The notes under the pieces were generated by a model. The model did not search any database. It was not told the DNA's origin and saw only the letters and a program-made list of their open reading frames with translations. Positions 1 through 14,100 of a DNA stretch of 64,000 bases are shown one piece after another (the stretch's first letter is position 1; each line of letters begins with the position of its first letter). A program made the translations under genes and the position numbers. The DNA comes from Trichoplax adhaerens (lineage: Eukaryota > Placozoa > Uniplacotomia > Trichoplacea > Trichoplacidae): positions 95,364-159,363 of the forward strand of contig NW_002060973.1 of the NCBI RefSeq assembly GCF_000150275.1, in the 5' to 3' direction.

Positions 1-238
1 GCAAAGCTACTACTAATTACAGCCTATTTATTGCAATCCTGTCCGCTAGAGTATCGTTATCACAGTTTTGTAACTAATATCTTCAATTCTGATGCCAGTG
101 TGTAAAACACTATAATATTAGTGGTGCAGTCCGAGTTTTATACTCGGTCAGATAAAATAGTAATATTACGCCGATTAATATCAAACCGCATTAATACATT
201 ATTTTTATACTTTAAAGCGGGATCACAATATCTCCTAC
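1..238 (-). other. Start of intron 1 of the left L1CAM-like gene
   Basis: On the minus strand the exon ends at 239 (codon AGG), followed by GTAGGA as donor. The remaining bases to position 1 contain no exon resembling the second exon of the paralogue at 37583-37766. The reading frame continues only seven codons past the donor before a stop, as expected of intron read-through. The rest of the gene therefore lies outside the window to the left. Confidence 0.7.
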
Positions 239-2770
239 CCTATATCCTGTGGCTGTCGACTGTGTAGAGGTGATTTTATTCCAAACTACGAAGACCCGAT
301 CAGTACTGATTAAGTAAGCTTTTAAATTTGTTGGAGCTGATGAAGGTGGTGCTATTCCAGTGAAAACCGAGGCGATTGGTGTCTTTATGTTACCTTCACC
401 AACATCATTATAGGGAACAAGTTGAAATTCATATCTAGTATTTGGCAATAGAGCTGATAAACGAAAGGAGCCGGTGTTCCCTAAAGATCTGGACACCCAT
501 CCAGTTATACTAGCTTGGGTTCTATAATATAATCGATAACCTATACCAGGTCCGTTTTGATGTTGTCTTGATAGTAGAACCCAAACAATTTGTACTGCGG
601 TATTTTCATTGGCAATACCAAAAAATCGAACGCTACCAAGACCCTCATACGGCACATCTGTATCCGTAACATGATTAATACTAAGGCTATTTCGACTTAT
701 ACCGACACCATTGACAGCAGCTACAACGATTTGATAGGTATTCCAAGGTGACAACTGAATACCGCGGTAGGTAGCAGAAACAGGAACATTATTATCAGCA
801 TCTCTCCAGACGCTAACTGAATTGACTAGATAACGTATGATAAACTTTTGTAATGGGCTATTGTTAGAATTACCCGGCAGCCAAGAAATATACATTGAAC
901 TTTTAGTTTTATTTCTCGATGAAACATTGAACGGTGGATCTGGTATGTCGTTGATAGTAATAGCAGCCGTTCTAGTACGACGTTCATAACCAACACTTGG
1001 GACTAATGTAGCGATATTACACGCGTAATTACCGCTATCGGCTAAAGTACTGTTCACAAAAGTAAGTATGCTATTTAAGTTAGTAGTTTGAATTACTGCA
1101 CGAGGATTTGTTACATTAGCTCCGTTAATAGTCCAATAAATAGTGGCATCCAAAGTTGAATCTTTTGTAGCATTACAATGCAAAGTGAATGGGTTTGGAC
1201 GGCGGAATGAACGTGAAGTTGGTGAAGTAACAAAGACTGTACTATCTCTTACTACAGCGGTACCACTTGCATCGATACTACCACGAGTATTACTGGCAAT
1301 GCAGCGATAAACTCCGGCATCACTCTGGTTAACGTTACGGATAACCAAATTACCGTTCAAGAGTACAGTGTATTTATTGGTTGTTGCGAGATTTAATGCG
1401 ACATTATCTTTCAGATAGGTCATCTTGGGACGAGGACCTCCATCAACAGTGCATCGAAAAACAGATGATGAACCTTGAAAAAGAATTGTCTCTGGAAGGG
1501 GTCTTGCAATAAAATATGGCTGCGATTCAATAATATTAAGCCATCCTGATGTTACCAAGTTGCTATGAGAATTGGATGCTAAGCATGAATAGACAGCTTT
1601 ATCGCTCTGTTCCAAATAACGAATTAAGAGTGAACCATTATTGTACACATTATATTTACCACTATTTGGGACGACAGCCCCATTTTTGTACCATCTATAT
1701 TGAACATTACTACCACCGGCACGACATGCCCACATGAAATCTGATAATACTGGTTGAGCGGTATCAGTAATACGTAATTCCCATGAGGGATCGATATGAA
1801 TGGTTAATTGAGCCATTTTGGTCATAGGTGTACCACCGTTCATCGCTGTACATGAATAATTTCCGGCATCTTCCTTTCGAAGGTTAGTTATAGTTAACTG
1901 CCTTCCCCATTTATCGAATCGATATCTACCAAAGGGTAATGGGCCTCCTACCTTTTGCCACTGAATTGTAGGTATAGGAAAACCCGTAGCAATGCACTGG
2001 AGTATTACATCGCCGCCAATGTCGATTAGCTGATTGATTGGCCCTTCAGTAATATTAACTGCTTCAGATGAAACTGATTGACCAGTAATATTTACGCTCT
2101 GCCAAGAACCAATGACGGTCGTTGAAGAGATAGTATTACTATCGGGCCTTGAAAGAGGAAATTCTGTTGAACAACGTAATTCTTTAGTGTCATTCGACTT
2201 CGCATAAACAAAATATAAGTTACCCGTAACGATTGAGATTGCAACTCGAGCATTTTCCTCGATACGCTGCGACTTTCGATCACTCCAAAAGATATTCCCC
2301 GGTCTTGGTGTTGTGCTAGGAGGGATAAAACAATCTAAATAGCCGCTTGCATTGGGTTTAATAAATTTATCTTGTGACGAATCTGATAGTGGTGTAAAGC
2401 GAACTTGTAATGTGGCTAGGCGACTAACACTAGTTCCGTATTGATTTGTAGCAAAACACTGATAGCTATTGCTTTCATCAGCCTTAATGACTCCAGTAAA
2501 GGATAAGTTGCCTTCACGCAATTGAACTCGCTGATCAAGCAGAACAGCCTGATTATTGCGTCTCCAAAAGTAAGTGATAGTATCAGGCCCAGTTGCCTTG
2601 CATGGCAGCGTTAAGCCACTATCGTGTGCTAATGAGATTGCTCTTACTCCAGAGTAATCGGGTGGTTGAATAGTAAAAGTGGGGGCATTAACACAAGCAA
2701 CTGGCAAAACACTTGCTGCTGTCACTAAGTGAAACAGCAAGATTGTGATGGACGATAATTTAATTGCCAT
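239..2770 (-). CDS. L1CAM-family Ig/FN3 adhesion receptor, 5' exon only (partial)
   Basis: This is a single exon of 844 codons encoding a secreted N-terminus, six Ig-like domains, two FN3 domains and the start of a third. The chosen start at 2770 gives a classic signal peptide ending near VACVNA. An upstream in-frame ATG at 2842 would add 24 residues and is less likely. Each Ig domain shows the paired Cys, the Trp and a D-x-G/A-x-Y-x-C type F strand, for example YSCTAMN in Ig3 and YRCIASN in Ig5. The exon ends after TGYR, exactly where the paralogue at 34924 has its first intron. The two proteins align along the whole exon (shared LATLQVRF/AATLQVRY, NNSPL, PVSAT motifs). The membrane span and cytoplasmic tail are not in the window, so an ankyrin-binding tail cannot be confirmed for this copy. 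Likely role: cell-surface homophilic or heterophilic adhesion. Family assignment rests on the complete paralogue. Confidence 0.85.
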
Positions 2771-5700
2771 ACCTTGAATTACTAAAAATACAAGACAGCA
2801 AAAAATATTTAGTACTCTATCAAGGAAAAATCGCAACCCCACAAAATTATTCTTAATAATCGTTATTATTAGTAAATTGAATCATTTGCTCAATGAAATG
2901 ACGAAAGTAAAAGATTTTTGTAACTGATCAACTTCGTGTGAATCGAGTAATATTAATTACCTAAGAAACGAACAAAAGTTTTACGTGTTCTTAAAAAATT
3001 TTCTTTCTGCCTTTTCTGATTGTCCACAAATTCTACCGTTGTATTTCTGATTGTAAACGATAGATCCTGCGCGATTTCTTCGTTCTAAGGACTAGCGCTT
3101 TCCTTTCGGCGCGGTAATTGCTTCATTAAGTAGGGAGAAATATTATATTTTTACTTGGAAAATTGCACAACGCCAAGACGCTTTGACATCTAGCGTGGAC
3201 AATTTGACGTAATGTCCATATGGTGAAGGGCAAAATAAATATCAAGAATGTTTAAACAGCGTCACCAGGTATAAATGCTCGGCCCAAGTTGACTTATATA
3301 AATGGATATGAGTAATCCAAATGTTAGCTTTTATCACTCGCAATATTTCCAAATACGGCAACAATATATCACGTCTTAATGACTCGTTCGATTCATGGTA
3401 AAATCAATAAGAGAAATGATTGTATTAATATGGAAGAAGGAGAGTTGAAAAGTAGACGGTTATTACGAAATCGTGGTGATAAAATTTATTTAATTTTAGC
3501 TTTGGTCCAGATAATTCGAACGATCGCTATAAAATAAGTTTGACCACATTGAAGATGCACGCATCAATGCAGGTAATATAGTAGAATAGATCAGAAGTTA
3601 TTTGACTTCCTTGTCAGTAAAATAAGGAACTAATAGGTTTACTAATTGAAAATGGAGTTTTCCTTGTAAAGTAAAGGAGTTACATAGAATTTGAAGATTT
3701 AATGAGAAAACGTAAATTACTAGGGTATACAATACGATAATGCGTTGAATGTAGTCAATTTGTATAAAACAGTAATGTATTAATTGAAACAATGGCGTCG
3801 ATTGAGGATAACTAGGTAATTCTTTTCCGACGTGATTTGATTGATAGCTGCTCATGAATATCAATAGTATTTATCATGTGGATGAAAACATTCCAAAGAA
3901 GATATTAAAGTGGTATCAAACAATAATGAACTGAATAGACAAAGTATTATCAATTGACTCAGACAGAGTGGAGAGGCACTTTTTCAATCTAACTTTTCTT
4001 GTTTCGCTAATGAGAAATTTCAATACAGAATTTGAAAGTTTGCACAAAAATCAGTCTATAGTATTGTAGACAAAGTAGTGCTACGATATTACTAATGATT
4101 AATTTTACTCTTACTTTAATGGTAAGTTTATAATAATAACGGTTATCCACTTAATACGGCAAGGTAGTAGAGTATTGAAGTCACATTAACAATTTGGGCT
4201 TTCTCTACTCTGTCAGCTATGTTGGTGGGAAACAACGGTAGATTAAAATAGTCGCATTATAAGTACTAACTAGAGCGATTAAACTAGATAACAGCTCGCA
4301 TTCATATTCTAGTTATGGCGGTTGATGAAATTGTTAAAATGACCAGTCCATTTTCAATTAGCTTCATTTGTTTTGAAATGTCTTTTTAGATCATAATGCC
4401 GAGACGTAAATTGCAGTTGGATTATGTCTTCCATTAGTCCGCCATTTTAAAGTTCAGACTAATTGAGTCATGTTACAGTTGCATTCGTGAAAAAAATTAA
4501 ATTAAATTATATATCGTGCCCAAGTCACTGATTCACTATTATAGACGGCAAAGGGGGATATTTATAATCTAATTAAGCGATACGACTTTCTTTGATCACT
4601 TCCCTCTGTGATTAAACGTAAAGAATTATGTACTGTAGTAATTGAAAGCGATCTGCCCTTATTAAAATTATGTTCTAGTATAGCAACAGTAGCAATACAG
4701 AAGTTTTTAGTCGATGATGAATCATCGACACATTCGTAAATTGCTCTCCTTGGAGCAATTATTATTAATAGTATCAGTGAAAAGACACTTCATGGAAAAT
4801 AAATAGAATATTAGACTATTTTAATGAATAGTGTACCGATTGAATTCAGACCCAATAACGGATTATAATCAATATTATTATATAACAAAGCAATGCAGTA
4901 CTAATGCGATCAAAAAATAGTACACAAAACAAAAGTAATACAATGGCTTTTAATGGGGTAAAGATAGAGTTATGAATAAAGGAGATATTTCTTACTGCCT
5001 ATTACCATCAGCGACGTGTAATAAGGCGCTTCTTCCATCATTACTAAAATGATGTCCGATAAAATCTATTGTTCATAGCCAGACAATTTATATACTATAT
5101 ATATATTGTAAATTGAGTTAGGGCCGTGTCACCGTAGTGCTAGGGCTTTTTTGTTTCATGCATGTAATTTTTTACCCTATGATTTAAACCATAGTGAAAT
5201 CATTGAAATAGAAAAGTCTTAAGGGTTCTACCATTTATGATTTTAAGAATCAGCAATTATGCTGCTATTACTAGCTAACAAAACAGAATGATGTCATCAC
5301 TTATAAAATAGTCACTGATTATTATGATAAGCATATTATATAACTTTTATGTTTTATTAATTCACTGTTTATTTCATCAGATCTTGTTATAAAGCTTGCA
5401 TAGAGATGTTAGATACAGCATCATCTACGCTTAAATCCTTCTACTTGGGTAAATCCCATTCGTTATTTTGCCTTATACGCTTGAGAATGACCATTAAGTT
5501 TAACTTTGACAAAATATTCGCTGTCTTCTCTGCACTGTTTAAAATCAGCACATATTTTAAAAGACTATATTACTTATGCCATAAGGGTGCTGCAGAGTAC
5601 ATGTATATTACTACAACAAGAATATTTCCCTTTTTCAAATTTACACTGATTAGGATGGCTGTTAATGTATACGGTATTAGCTACATCGCTAAATTATTAT

Positions 5701-7986
5701 GCCACATTTAATTCTAGTTAGCACAGTAGCCCTGTTATCAGACTTTCACTTCGTAAATTTTTTCTAGTAAAGAATTCGATTGAGATGGTGTCCATGCCAT
5801 GAGATGATGGGTTGCCAATGCTGCTGGTGAATTAAAATTTTGTTAATTGCGGTGTATTTTTATATAATTGCCTAGTAGAAAGCTATGAAATGCGATGATT
5901 ATCGTATGATCTATCTTTTTACGGTTACAAAGCGCAGTCTATATGTATCGAAATCGCAATTGTAAGCACATTAACAGACTGAAATGTTTGCTCATATGTT
6001 TATAGCTTTGCTCGCTAGAATTATTTCCAAGAACTTCAAGTCGACTCTTCTATAATGAATTATTCAGGGTTCCATTGCTACGGCAACATATTGCACGCTT
6101 TTGTTCTGATATAAGGATAGAAGCAATCCTATGTCATTTTAGGCAAGAATCGATAAGAAATACCGTAGTTATTGATTAAACACATGAAGTGACCTCTAAA
6201 GGGAATGTGATGGAAATCAATATAAAAATATGGCAGAGTCAGGATGGATAAATTATCGTCAATATTGTCGTCCAATATTGACATTTTAATCCTTTGATTT
6301 AAATATCACATGATTTGATTTTCAAATTTATTTTAAAACAGTTTAGTATTAACGGCCAGTTGCATTTGATTCAGATGTTGGCTCTATCCTCTATATAGCG
6401 TTTAACGATTATCTGCTAATCATACTAAATTAATACCGTTGTTAAATTTGTTGAATATGGCATTAAAGCGATGCAGGGATAGATTCAAGATTACTTTATA
6501 GACATATGTTTATTTTCGATGGAAATCAAGACGTGATTTCAAATATTAACGTAAGATTTAGTGACACTAAATATAGAGAAACTTTAAATAGTCGATGTAT
6601 TACCATTAACATGTGAGCTCACTAATTGTATGACTGTTTTGCCTCTAATAATATAGTTTAATGATAGAATACGAAATTTGTATAGTCAATAAGTCAATAC
6701 TTACATCGCGTACGTCGGAAGAGTTTACTCTAACAAAGAACACATAAAATCAAAATAATATCTTACTCATCTCGAACCTGGGTTATGAGTAGTTCCGTAA
6801 TTATAATTATAACTATGAAATCTGGCATAGACAATACTGCAATTATTCCTCATTAATATTGAAGCATATGGCTCATTTCCTAATACAATTTATTCTATTA
6901 TTAAATTGAGGAGATACCAATTTGCACCGCATGCCCTGCTCTACTATAGTATGTACGGTAGATACCAAGTGTCTTAGCTATGTGCAACTAACAATTGCAT
7001 AACCAATTAATAGGTAATAAATGTTCATTAGCAATCCATTGATGATATTATTCTATTATGAGCAATACATGCGCTACCGGTATAGATTACAAATGCTATT
7101 GAAGGACAATGACTAATTAACGTTTATTTAATTTGTCTACCAAAATCAGTACTGGGAAATCATCTATAGATCATGTGAAGAGAATGTATCGTTCTCTGAT
7201 AATCAGATCAAAAATTTTCCCTAGGTTCAATAGCTGAGAAAGAAATAACAATTCTATCACCAGACGTCGCTGAGATGAAACATTTTAATCCGTTTCTCCC
7301 ATTGTTTTAAAATTCTCCGCGACTGAATATAATTCTAGATCGCTCCTCCTATTTGGCGAACATATCAAATTATGAACAATACTGACTGATGGGCTTTTCT
7401 TGAGTAATATAATGTCCTCTTGAATAAGCCAACTCTTCATGGAAATTAACAATTGGATAATAGTATTCCACTCTAAAGCGACATGATTTTCTCTCATCTA
7501 CACCTTATTATAACTTTCAGTACAGACAAATTTAACTAGGATAGATTCTACAGTTTGTTCAGTGTAGTCGATATACGTAATACGAATTCATTTGAATTAA
7601 AGATAATTTCTCATTTTATATCGATCAGTTGCCACAGTCTATAGATAGTTTCTTATTTCTATTAAGCGAATTAAAATTGATTTAAGAGCTATAGTACTAT
7701 ACTTTTCTATAACTTAATTGTCATTTGGTCTTAGATTCTGGACTAGATATGTCAATAGGGTGTCTCGTTTATCTTACACAATATTAATTTATAGCTTCTT
7801 CTGCGGCTCAGAATTGACACTCTAGTTCTCGCTACTAATAATTATATATAATTAATATGCATTTGTTGCATTCTTTTGAGGGTTACATGCTAGTACAACA
7901 ATTAGACCCTGTTTAATGATAAAATTATAAGAGAAAGGGCACAGCAATCATGACTTTGTATATTGACAACTATTCATCGGAGAATA

Positions 7987-8101
7987 TTCAATCAAAATTG
8001 TTCCCCCCTGTTGCATAAAAGTTGTCGCCCCTTATCTAGAAGATCTCTTCTAGGCAGGGGCAACAACTTTCATGCAACGGGGAGTACAATTTTGATTGAG
8101 T
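7987..8101. repeat. Long inverted repeat (hairpin, about 55-bp arms)
   Basis: The left arm begins TCAATCAAAATTGT and ends CTAGAAG at 8042. The right arm runs from about 8047 to 8101 and its reverse complement repeats the same series of words (TCAATCAAAATTGT, CCCC, GTTGCAT, AAAGTTGT, CCCC, CTAGAAG). By eye there are about eight differences, including two small gaps, and a loop of only a few bases around AGATCT. The stem is GC-richer than its surroundings. It could be a foldback element (MITE-like) or a transcribed hairpin. No coding frame is involved. Confidence 0.85.
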
Positions 8102-11100
8102 AGTCCTTGTGTTCATCATAAAATGGAAATTTCATAATCATTTACTGTGACACACTATTCCACGCGAATATATCAAGTAGAAAGTTCGAAAGACCCGAAT
8201 TTGATTACGAACATGCCAGCCAATCAAACATATTCGTATAATTATAACTTCATTAGTGACTAACTAGCTAAGTTATTGATAAAAATTTTATTTTCATATG
8301 AATAAACAATAACTTTAATGAAAAAAAGCATAATTTCCATCTAAAAATTAGATTCATCAAAGAAAGTTTGATTCATAAGAGATTATTTCTGAATTTCGTA
8401 ATCCCAACTAGTATCCTTAAGCTTTTACCTTGGTAGTAATTCATATTGATATGACTACATATAGATTTTACAGTATATCTACTTGTGTGCGAACATATGC
8501 AAAGTTCCAAACTAATAATTAATATAAAAGTAAAAAATTTAGGCTATTTTATGATTCAATTCTTTCACATATTAAATAATAGTCAACTTGAATAAATTTG
8601 TAATTCACTATGCCTTACCGAATGTATGATGGTACAGTGGATATTTATAAAATAAATTCTTAAACCGAATCAGTAATGCAAGCAGTTACCGCAAATAGAG
8701 TTCCTCGTTTAAATTATGAGTATCACATCAATGAATGGAAATATTTCAAAGAAGAAATACATAATGTTATTCATAGAAAATCTATCACAAAAAATGCCCT
8801 TTTTTTCTATGAAGGCTGATAAATATGATATGCTTGACCCATATTTCATCTAATGACCTAATAGATATTGTTTATTAAGTGACTAAATGTCAATTCGAAA
8901 GTTAGTATTCTTGATTAAAATAGATTCTAACGCATTGGATTATTACCTACTGTTTTAGCATACTTTCTGTATAAGTAATACAGGAAGTTAGGAGATTCTA
9001 ACAGGATTCATCAGTGTTTCAGGCGCCGAAAATAGTAGAAACCATATTCTCATGAAATTTTATCTAATTAAATTTAAATTATTCGCGATGTATATTTTTG
9101 AAACAAAAATAATTACAATTAGTATCATTTACTAGAATTAGTTTGGAGCTAGTTACCATATTAATAATTTGGTATATACCTATTATGATTTGGCGTAAAA
9201 TCTAACATACCGATTTGATATCACACAACAAGTAGCCAGAACGCATGCATCACACACTGTATAATCATGACGATGTAGTTTAGTTACGTGGATTCCATCG
9301 ACCTACACCAAATCAGTGACTATAATAGAATAGGTTTTGAGCCCGCAATTCTTTTGCATATTACAGATATCATTAAAACTATTAAATATTATTATAGCGT
9401 AATAATTACTCTTAATCGGTAAGAATGAGTTTCAACCAACGATATATCCTTCATTAAATGCAGCTATTACTGGGCATTGCTAATCATCGTAGTTTATGCT
9501 AGACGGCCAGTTATAAGTCTTCTGTTGTAAATATCTAGATGCAGTAATTTTAACGTAGACGTAGTAATATTTATCATACGATTTAGGTTCAGTAAGATTT
9601 GGCAAAGTATTTAAACCTTTCTATAAAGCGCTACTCTTTCGTCTATAAAAATTGACAATATTCTTTTGTCTCAAAGAAATATAGACATTACAATGCTGTA
9701 CTGACCTCTAAAATGCGGCTTGGGATTTATTGTTGCATGTATTCATTGAACAAGCGAATATAAAAATTTTGATGAGTTTAAGTATATTTATTATCATCAA
9801 CAGTCTGCTATTGCTTTATTATCGCATCTGAACTGTACTTTTTAGGATTATTCTAATTTACTATACTTCAGTTACGGTATTCATAGACAAAAGAAGTCTT
9901 AAATTACGCTATGTTAGGCTTGCGAGCCGTAAGAATTTGCTGCTTTACTAGCGGCGCGTTAACTTATTCTATCGCGATTTTATCATTTAAAGTTCCTTTA
10001 TCTTACTTCTAGAATTGAACTGCGCTGTATTCAAAATAAGTAACCTTGCTAGGGAATAGCAAATCAAATTACAACCTAGTTTAGAATTATACAAGCCTCT
10101 CTGCTTTAATTTCTAATCATTTGCTTGTAAATTTCTATAAAAGTTGCTCAAGGCATTAAAATAACAGCAGACCTTGTTTGAATTTTAAGCAGATCATACA
10201 GTAATTTTTATGGCAAGTAGACTATTACGTGAAACAAGTACTTGTAATACTACTATAGTAAATTTTAAGTTTAAATTCTTAAATAATTATATGCTTAAAA
10301 GCTTTAAAAATATCGTAATAAAACTGACTGACCCATGTATAGACGGCAGTACAGAGTTTCGCCTATCCATACAAAAATTTTACGAATCGATCCAGAAAAA
10401 TTAGTCGTTTAATAATGAAGGTGTTTCGAAATAATTTTAAGCTATAGAAATATAAATAAATCCCAAAATTAATCTCTATGGTCAACACTTTTGCTTGATA
10501 TGCCTGCTAACCAAGCGCTTATGACATGTTAATCCAAATTAGGTAATAAGCGAGATATTGTGGCATTGATACGCAATACTGCCAACGTGTATAACAGTAT
10601 AAAAAGTAGAAGATAAAATTGGAGTATTACGTAATACTAAAATAAAATCAGTCAACTTTTGCGCTTGGCAAGTACTCTCTCACACGTACTTGTGAAATTT
10701 ATTAGCTTCTAATTATTGATTTCTCACCTTAGGTAATTTACCTGAGGTTATTTGTAGTCGTTGTCAAATCTCACACATAAGCCTTCACAATACTCATTGC
10801 CAGTAATAGTATATAAAGCTTATTACTATCGTGTGTTCTTATAGCGTAGTATCGATCTAGTTGCGGCAGTCACAGAACCTAATATCACTAGAAGGAATAC
10901 TTAGAAGCTTTTGCTAATGTTATTGGAAAGAAGGTATCTTTCTCTATCGGTGAACTTGCACGATAAATTGTTTCGTCCACTGGCGTAGTATACGTTATGA
11001 TTAGGAAATATTGGAGTTGTAGAGCACTAAATAGATTTTATTAAATAAATGTATATTTAATTAGCTTCACGCCTTTCCGCACTAGCGCCGATGAAAATAG

Positions 11101-14100
11101 ATACCAATATGTTCTGGTCTTTAAGCCGTACGAAAACATGAAAACTGTAGTAAAATTTTCGACGAAGCTTACACAGTAAAAGCAGACTATATGTTATCTC
11201 AAAAATTTTACACCTCAATTCAATTTAATAGCCGACTTTGTTAGCAAGGTAATATCAGCTCCATGGAAGCTTCCGTCAGCTAAGTTTTGCCTATTTTTTA
11301 GATTAATTTTAATTTATTGGGCTATTATCACTGTACTAGAGGCAAATGACTATAATATACCAATCGATTATAATAATTGCTAGTGCGGAAATCTCAGCAA
11401 ATAGCAATACTACTTGCTATGCCTTGATATTTGCTATACTAAGTATACGTATATTGAGAGTTTTGCTAATGCACACAAGTAGCGTATTGACTTTTCATTT
11501 GACTATGTATCGTTTCGTAAATACAATTTAGCATCCAGTTTGAAGCGTTATCCAATAATTAAAAAAAAAATAATAAACAAATTAGTAACTTTAGGAAGAT
11601 ATTGATAAATGAATATATCTTTAATGTTCACTGGCATGATAATAAAGAAAAGAATATCGTGCAATATGTCTTAGTAATACACAATAAGAAGCTATTATTG
11701 ATTATTAATCACAACAGCTACGGTATCTCTTTTTGAAGACTATTTAGGCATGTTCGCGAACTTGTTTAATTCACATATCCGTATACTTATTTCTCTGCAG
11801 GTATTACAAGATTGATATATCCTGCTACTAAGACGGAGAATTATTTTTTGAACTAAGTATTTGGTGTAATACAGAGGTCATGGCTGAGTGACGTGATATA
11901 AACATGGATTATGGTGGATGCATACCTTACAAATCTAGAATGAAGAGATGATTGAAATGGTTTACATTTTTTTAGCTTGTAGTAATGTTTCGGGTAACTA
12001 TCATAAAATAATTAGTGATATGAGATTACTTAGATGTTACTAGTAGATGAATATGATATCAGTTCTTATTACAGTAACGATGCGATTGAGATGCAAATTC
12101 CTTCATATAAGCGTGTATAGACTTGATTTATTCAAAATATCTGATCCTGAATATACTAAAATCCTCGGTTTGCCGATATAAATATAAAGATATTAGCTAC
12201 AAGCACAGCTGCAAACGTTGTCGAACCCATAGTGTTAATTTCCCTTTGCTCCTACAATCAATGGGAGAGTCTACATTATTTAAGCAGTAGCAATTTAACT
12301 TGAAATGCTAATATCTGCTCTTTTAGAATAAGATCAGGGATAGCAAAGTGAGTTTTCCATTAAATTAATTGAAATTTTAATTAATGAGATGTGTATAATG
12401 TAGCCACTGGAAATCTGTGCGTTATCTCAAATTAAATACAGTAATGACTGTATTCGAAATATACTGTACGTATTGTTTCTAATTAATGAGAAGAATTTCG
12501 TATTTCAGTATTGTATACAGATCTGCTATGTTGCAGGGCTGAACTAGCTACCAATATTGCCAAGATCATAAACTTTATGCGTACATGCTTTGAAACCTCC
12601 TAGGATATTTCAATCAATAGATTGAATACTTCGAGATAATTAGTTGGTATAGTCTATTGGACACGTAGTATACAACTAGTTTAGTAGTGCCATACTAATT
12701 GCAAAAGTCGCGACTACATAAATTTCTTCATCCTTCAGTTTAGAATACTAGATCAATTATGTGGAATAAATCTGGGTGAGGTATTTAAAGAATGTAATTT
12801 AACGGTACTTAATGGAGATTTAATAAGGCAATAATTTAAATTTTCCAACTAGTAACTGTAGATAATGCTGTAAGTAATGTAGAATTGTACCTTTGCATTT
12901 TTGATTTACTACTACTGATTGAATGGATACTCGTAGGGTGCGTGATGCTTGCAGAATTGTCCGGGAAATATTGATTAAATTAAAACTTCCCGAAAATGCA
13001 AAGAACAATCGAGGCTGGTACAGCATAGCATATTTTAAAATGTCTTTCCTCAATAGTTCATTATAATAATTTCTATCTGAAGCATATATTTAGTAGATAT
13101 AACAATAGTTAGTTGATGTATATATATATTTCTGCTTAGATCAACTTTCACGATTGATGCCGCAAAAGATGGTCGATTTCATAATTAATAAATCTATTTC
13201 TGCAAGCATGTTTCCTCTCAGAGGTCTTCTTGCGCTATGACGGTTTAAAAATGAAATAATAATCCAGAAATTAATCATAGCTGTAACAAGGGCAATTCAC
13301 AGTATATTTTCTCTGAAGTTATAAATTGCAATTTGGTGTCGCTATTAAAGCAATTGCATTTGAAATAATCATTAATAAAAAACTGCGATCTTAACATCAT
13401 AGATATTATTCTGTGACATCCAGGTCAATTGTAGTATTGCAAATTGGTAATAATTGTGTACCGCAAGTATTGCACATGGTAATTGAAACAGTGTGAATAT
13501 GTCTATATGTACTGCTTTCCCAGGCTATTCCAATTTCAATCAGCTACAGAAATGGTGCCACTATTATCCATCATTATTTAAATCATTCCGCATAATTGTT
13601 AGCACTTGTATTCTATTACATTAAATCGAAATGGAATCACATTTTCCTAATACAATAGATTAAAAATTGCTTAGTCAATAAGAATTAAACGGTGAATGCA
13701 TAGTGGAGGTACTCTTTGTACGATGCAAATGGATACAAATCTCCACTAAAAAATAGATTGTACCTACTAGTAGTATACTATATAATGATGCTAGGTATGA
13801 TTCACTGGCCTTAATACTATATCTTTTTTCCATTATTTCTCTAAAATGCAAGCATAGGTTTTGTTTTCCACCTGTTTCCTTCACAAAACAAGGCGATACT
13901 AGAAATTAAAAATTTAGTTCCCATCGATAATTTAGAACAATTACTGTAATGGGGTTGGCTATATTAGATAATTCGTATTTCCTAAATGGAAAGCAGATGT
14001 AAAGCATTTCGAATAAAATCTCTCCTTTTTTTGTCATAAGTAAGAGAGCATAACCATTTTTATCTTCGTCCATCCGAAACCCCAATTAACCACCCCAACA

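Noticed and set aside
1549-2283. Small open frames on both strands inside the receptor exon (1549-1737 and 2092-2283)
   Set aside because: They are shadow frames of the long Ig-domain frame and lack any support of their own.
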